A stretch of 64,000 nt of DNA. It comes from Cohnella baijiui (GTDB lineage Bacteria > Bacillota > Bacilli > Paenibacillales > Paenibacillaceae). The stretch is taken from NCBI RefSeq assembly GCF_020731285.1, contig NZ_JAJFOW010000004.1, positions 124,001 through 188,000 on the forward strand, in the 5' to 3' direction. This document shows positions 62,586 to 64,000 of this stretch, piece by piece. Below the pieces are notes generated by a model that worked only from the letters and a program-made list of their open reading frames with translations, was not told where the DNA came from and searched no databases. The position numbers and the translations under genes are program-made. Positions within the stretch are counted from its first letter, which is position 1. Every line of letters begins with the position of its first letter.

Positions 62586-64000
62586 ATGAGACAATCCACG
62601 CTGTTCGCTACGACGCTGCGCCAATCGCCCGCGGATGCGGAGGCCGCGAGCCACCGGCTGCTTTTGCGGGCGGGCTTCATTCGCCAGCTGGCCGCGGGCA
62701 TTTATGCCTATCTGCCGCTCGGCAGGCGCGTGCTCGCTAAGATCGAGGGAATCGTCCGAGAGGAGATGGATCGCGCGGGTGCCCAGGAGATGCTCCTGAC
62801 GGCGCTGCAGCCGGCCGAGCTGTGGCAGGCTTCAGGCCGCTACGAAGTGTACGGGCCGGAGCTGGTACGCCTTCGGGACCGTCATGACCGCGAGTTCGCG
62901 CTCGGGCCGACGCACGAAGAGGTCATCACCACGCTGGTGAAGCACGACATCCGCTCCTATCGGCGGCTGCCGTTTACCGTGTACCAGATTCAAACGAAAT
63001 TCCGCGACGAGCGGCGTCCCAGGTCCGGCCTGCTGCGCGGGCGGGAGTTCCTCATGAAGGATGCCTATTCATTTGATACGAGCTGGGAGGGCGTAGACCG
63101 CTCCTACAGGCGCATGTACGAGGCTTACGTCCGGATTTTCGAGCGCTGCGGTCTGCGATTTCGGGCGGTCGAGGCCGATCCCGGCGCCATCGGCGGCGAA
63201 GGCGGAACCCATGAATTCATGGCACTGGCCGAGGCGGGCGAAGATACGATCGCGTCATGCACGCGGTGCGGCTACAGCGCGAACTTGGAGAAAGCGGAAG
63301 CGGGCTTGCCGGAGGAGGATGCCGATGGGACGGCGGGGGTCGAAGAGAGGCGAGGAGCGATTGCGGAGGCGGATGTCGAAGAAGCTGAGCGCATCTATAC
63401 GCCCGGCATTCGGACGATCGAGCAATTGACGTCCTTCCTGGGGATCGAGCCGCGGTGTGTCATCAAGACGCTGCTCTACGTCGCGGACGGACAGCCGGTC
63501 GCCGTACTCGTGCGAGGGGACCACGAAGCAAACGAAACCAAGCTGCTGCGCGCCCTGAACGCCGAGCAGGCGGAGCTGGCCGATGCCGACACCGTCGCGT
63601 CGGTCACGGGGGCGCCCCCGGGCTACGCGGGGCCGATTGGCCTCGGCATCCCGATACTCGTAGACGAGGCGGTCGCACGGATGCAATCCGGCGTTTGCGG
63701 GGCGAACGAGGCGGACTATCATGTCCGTCGCGCGGTTCCGGGCCGGGATTTCGCCGTTCATCGCACCGGGGATTTCCGCAACGTGCGGGAAGGCGACCGC
63801 TGCCCGCGCTGCGGGCAAGGCGAGCTGCGCCTGGGCAGAGGGATCGAGGTCGGCCACGTCTTTAAGCTGGGGACCAAATACAGCGAAGCGCTCGGAGCCG
63901 CGTTTCTGGACGCGGAGGGACGCGAGCGACCGCTTCTCATGGGATGCTACGGAATCGGAGTCTCGCGGCTGCTGGCGGCGATCGTCGAGCAGCGCCATGA
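62586..64000 (+). CDS. proS: Prolyl-tRNA synthetase (3' end outside window)
   Basis: The first 471 codons of proS, open to the window end. The N-terminus MRQSTLFATTLRQSPADAEA and HRLLLRAGFIRQLAAGIYAY is typical of bacterial-type ProRS. Class II motif 2 includes YQIQTKFRDERRPRSGLLRG, then REFLMKDAYSF. An inserted YbaK-like editing domain (about residues 240-400) removes mischarged alanine. Later GHVFKLGTKYSEAL and CYGIGVSRLLAAIVEQ carry motif 3. GGACGAGC precedes the ATG. Expression should be governed by the T-box leader just before it. It links proline tRNA for protein synthesis. Confidence 0.95.
   Translation, partial: MRQSTLFATTLRQSPADAEAASHRLLLRAGFIRQLAAGIYAYLPLGRRVLAKIEGIVREEMDRAGAQEMLLTALQPAELWQASGRYEVYGPELVRLRDRHDREFALGPTHEEVITTLVKHDIRSYRRLPFTVYQIQTKFRDERRPRSGLLRGREFLMKDAYSFDTSWEGVDRSYRRMYEAYVRIFERCGLRFRAVEADPGAIGGEGGTHEFMALAEAGEDTIASCTRCGYSANLEKAEAGLPEEDADGTAGVEERRGAIAEADVEEAERIYTPGIRTIEQLTSFLGIEPRCVIKTLLYVADGQPVAVLVRGDHEANETKLLRALNAEQAELADADTVASVTGAPPGYAGPIGLGIPILVDEAVARMQSGVCGANEADYHVRRAVPGRDFAVHRTGDFRNVREGDRCPRCGQGELRLGRGIEVGHVFKLGTKYSEALGAAFLDAEGRERPLLMGCYGIGVSRLLAAIVEQRH

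Noticed and set aside
63211..63865. Frames inside proS on both strands
   Set aside because: They overlap clear class II synthetase and editing-domain sequence in the main frame.

Overview
The window looks like a chromosomal segment of a high-GC member of the Paenibacillaceae (Paenibacillus/Cohnella-like). The basis is a Gram-positive lipoprotein and S-layer-homology (SLH) style, strong GGAGG ribosome-binding sites with many TTG/GTG starts, sigma-A promoters, a proS T-box leader, LplB/YtcP-type sugar permeases and many glycoside hydrolases. No rRNA, tRNA, transposase, integrase or CRISPR array was seen.

Layout. 1-2.1 kb: end of a phosphonate importer (phnC partial, two phnE) and a terminator. 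2.1-3.7 kb: a possible gene remnant, a LysE exporter and an array of 51-bp tandem repeats. 3.7-6.2 kb: a TetR repressor divergent from a two-gene ABC exporter; two copies of one 26-bp inverted repeat flank the exporter promoter. 6.3-10.2 kb: a GH10 xylanase with CBM9, Fn3 and SLH modules whose 5' end (signal peptide and most of the first CBM) is missing. 10.3-11.4 kb: non-coding DNA with hairpin repeats. 11.4-23.8 kb: a long operon holding a ROK repressor, an asparaginase-family enzyme, a five-gene oligopeptide-type ABC importer, an M17 aminopeptidase, CutC, a ROK sugar kinase and a GH29 fucosidase. It reads as uptake and breakdown of fucosylated glyco-amino acids or glycopeptides. 24-27.6 kb: a structured intergenic repeat, an AT-rich small membrane protein, a TIM-barrel isomerase-like protein and a pair of genes sharing a helical domain, one with a glycine-rich tail.

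27.6-45.75 kb is bounded by two 240-bp direct repeats (238/240 identical) that duplicate the 3' end of a VOC-family gene. Between them lies a self-contained glycan-use island: GH2 beta-mannosidase, GntR/LacI-type regulator, LplB and YtcP permeases, solute-binding lipoprotein, GH38 alpha-mannosidase and two homologous tandem beta-helix proteins, one cytoplasmic and one secreted. Operators, a sigma-A promoter and a CcpA cre site are visible at 31.56-31.72 kb.

45.5-54.6 kb: intact VOC gene, two alpha/beta hydrolases, an MFS transporter, then an ECF42-type sigma factor with its DGPF/YciI partner, a second VOC protein and a DUF1801 protein. Two copies of TGTCGA-N17-CGTC stand in front of the two halves of this group and probably define an autoregulated sigma regulon. 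An SRPBCC protein and a WYL regulator with a GyrI-like protein follow. 54.7-64 kb: a ribbon-helix-helix protein, a stand-alone paralogue of the DNA polymerase III beta clamp, a 1947-residue surface protein (seven-bladed propeller, 13 InlB-type B-repeats, SLH anchor) with a coupled 28-residue upstream reading frame, and a T-box-controlled proS that runs off the end.

All functional calls come from reading motifs and family resemblance; no database search was run.
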